Shown here piece by piece: positions 62,600 through 64,000 of a DNA stretch of 64,000 bases. A program made the translations under genes and the position numbers. How positions within the stretch are numbered: position 1 is the stretch's first letter; each line of letters opens with the position of its first letter. Source of the stretch: Hippopus hippopus (Eukaryota > Mollusca > Bivalvia > Cardiida > Cardiidae); NCBI GenBank assembly GCA_946811185.2, contig OX328096.1, forward strand, positions 47,072,252 through 47,136,251. Direction: 5' to 3'. The notes beneath the pieces are model-generated. The model was not told where the DNA came from and made no database searches. It was given only the letters and a program-made list of their open reading frames with translations.

Positions 62600-64000
62600 C
62601 TTTTTTTTAGCTTTCCTGAGCACGAAGTGCTCAAGGAGAGTTTTTGTGATCCTGCTTTATCCATCAACCATCTTGTTTTGCCTGTCTTCTGTCATGTGGT
62701 CGTCATCAATTACACTTTGTGCACTCTAGAGGCCAAATTTTCAGCCCATTTCTAATAAAAATTGAATTTTTGTCTTGATGAAATCTCTGATAAGTTTGAA
62801 ATTGGGTCAATTTGGGTCAAAAAGTAGGTCACTGAGCCAGATCTTAGATAAATCTTGCATACACTCTGGAGGCCAAATTTTTAGTCTGACACGAACGAAA
62901 CCTGGTCAGAATGTTTGTCATGATACTATCTTGTATAAGTTTGAAATTGGGCTATGTTGATTAAAAAAAGAAGGTCGCAGGGCTCTGGATGCTACATTAC
63001 TAATTGATACTCGTGATACGTGGTCAGAATAATTTTCTTGATAGTATCTCAGACAAATTTGAAATTTGGTCATGTTGGATCAAAAAGAAGCTCACTGGGC
63101 CAAATCTTAGAAAAAACTTTTGTGCGCTCTAGAGGCCACATTTTCAGTCTGATACTCAATGAAACTTAGTCAGAATGTCTTGATGATATCTAGAACTATT
63201 TTGAAATGGTGTCATGTCAGGTCAAAAAGTAGTTCAGTGGGCCAGCCCCTAGAAAACCTTGTGTGCACTCTAGAGGCAGTCTGACACTCATTAAACTTGG
63301 TCAGAATGTTTGTTTCGATGATATCTTGGACATTTTTTAACTTGGATCATGTTGGGTCAAAAAGTCGGTCACTGTCTTAGAAAAATCTTGAATCAGAAAT
63401 TCAGAATGTTTTTCATGATGATATCTTAGGACATGAGTAAAATTTGTTCATTCAGGGTGAAAAAGTAGGTTACTTGGCCAAATCTTAGAAAAAACTTGTG
63501 TGCACCCTAGATGCAACATTTTCAGCCTGATACTCATGAAACTTGGTCAGAATGTTTGTCTTGATACTATCTTGGACATACATGTATTTGAAATTTAATC
63601 ATATCGGGTCAAAAAGTAGGTCACTGGAACAAATCTTAGAAGAGAAACCTTTTAGGCACTGTAGAGGTCACATTGTGAGTTTGATACTCTTTTGGAACTT
63701 AGTCAGAATGATCATTTTGATGATATGTACATGTTGTAAGAGTTTAAAATAGGGTCATGTCAAACAGGTCATTGGTACATATCTTAGGAAAACCTTGTAT
63801 GCACTTTAGAGGCCAAATTTTATCCTGATACTCATAAAAATTGGTTAGAATGTTTGTCTGGATGATATATAAGACAAGTCTAAAATTGGATCATGTCCAG
63901 TCAAATAGTAGATCACTTGGACAAATCTTAAAAAATTCTAGTGTGTATTGCTAGAGGCCACATTTTCAGTCTGATACAGTCTTGGAACATGGTCAGATTG
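62600..64000 (-). mobile_element. Helitron-like element with ~140-bp tandem array (C), open at window end
   Basis: Read on the minus strand it ends in the hairpin GAGCAC-TTC-GTGCTC (62618-62632) and CTAA (62607-62610). Upstream of this are at least eight units with CACTCTAGAGGCCACATTTTC, GGTCAGAATGTTTGTC and GGTCAAAAAGTAGGTCACTG landmarks. Same family as arrays A and B. Confidence 0.7.

Overview
This window looks like nuclear DNA of a marine invertebrate, most likely a heterodont bivalve. The grounds are AT-rich sequence, a gene split into many short exons with canonical GT-AG introns, and very dense short repeats (terminal-inverted-repeat MITEs, Helitron-like elements with central tandem repeats, tRNA-derived SINEs). 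The species cannot be fixed from the sequence alone. No bacterial, viral, rRNA or intact tRNA gene was seen.

Two genes can be supported. The main one runs on the minus strand from 50285 (ATG) to 10974 (TGA). It encodes a complete SEC24 protein, the cargo-selecting subunit of the COPII vesicle coat, of the SEC24A/B class. I assembled 22 coding exons whose phases all fit (3939 nt, 1312 residues). The order is a disordered proline/glutamine/glycine-rich N-terminus with an expanded [11 protein letters not shown] tandem array, the zinc finger (CxxC...CxxC), the trunk domain, the beta-sandwich, the helical domain, the gelsolin-like domain and the C-terminal helix. About 90% of the 39 kb gene is intron. 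The second gene starts on the plus strand at 53004, head-to-head with SEC24 and 2.7 kb away. Its first exon begins Met-Gly-Asn-Cys, a typical N-myristoylation/palmitoylation start, and is followed by a chain of very small exons. It is not recognised and probably runs past the window.

Layout: 1-940, 166-bp tandem repeats and the 3' end of a Helitron-like element. 940-10970, repeats and unassigned DNA downstream of SEC24, including a pogo-like TIR element at 5935-7365. 10974-50285, SEC24 with repeat-filled introns. 50286-53003, the divergent intergenic region, holding a 1.04 kb foldback element. 53004-62580, the second gene with its introns packed with hairpin MITEs. 62600-64000, a tandem-array Helitron-like element running off the end.

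The most striking component is one family of ~220-230 bp palindromic elements, here called the TTAA-hairpin MITE, with more than 40 full or partial copies. Each has TIRs reading TTAA-CCCTTTACCACAC and a nearly perfect central palindrome; the best copies have 33-bp arms around one base. A paralogous empty site and three self-into-self nested insertions show that it inserts at TTAA and duplicates it, which is piggyBac-like behaviour. Other repeats leave similarly clean records: a Helitron-like element with a paralogous empty site, a SINE with a 13-bp target duplication inside a hairpin MITE, and foldback elements inside other repeats.
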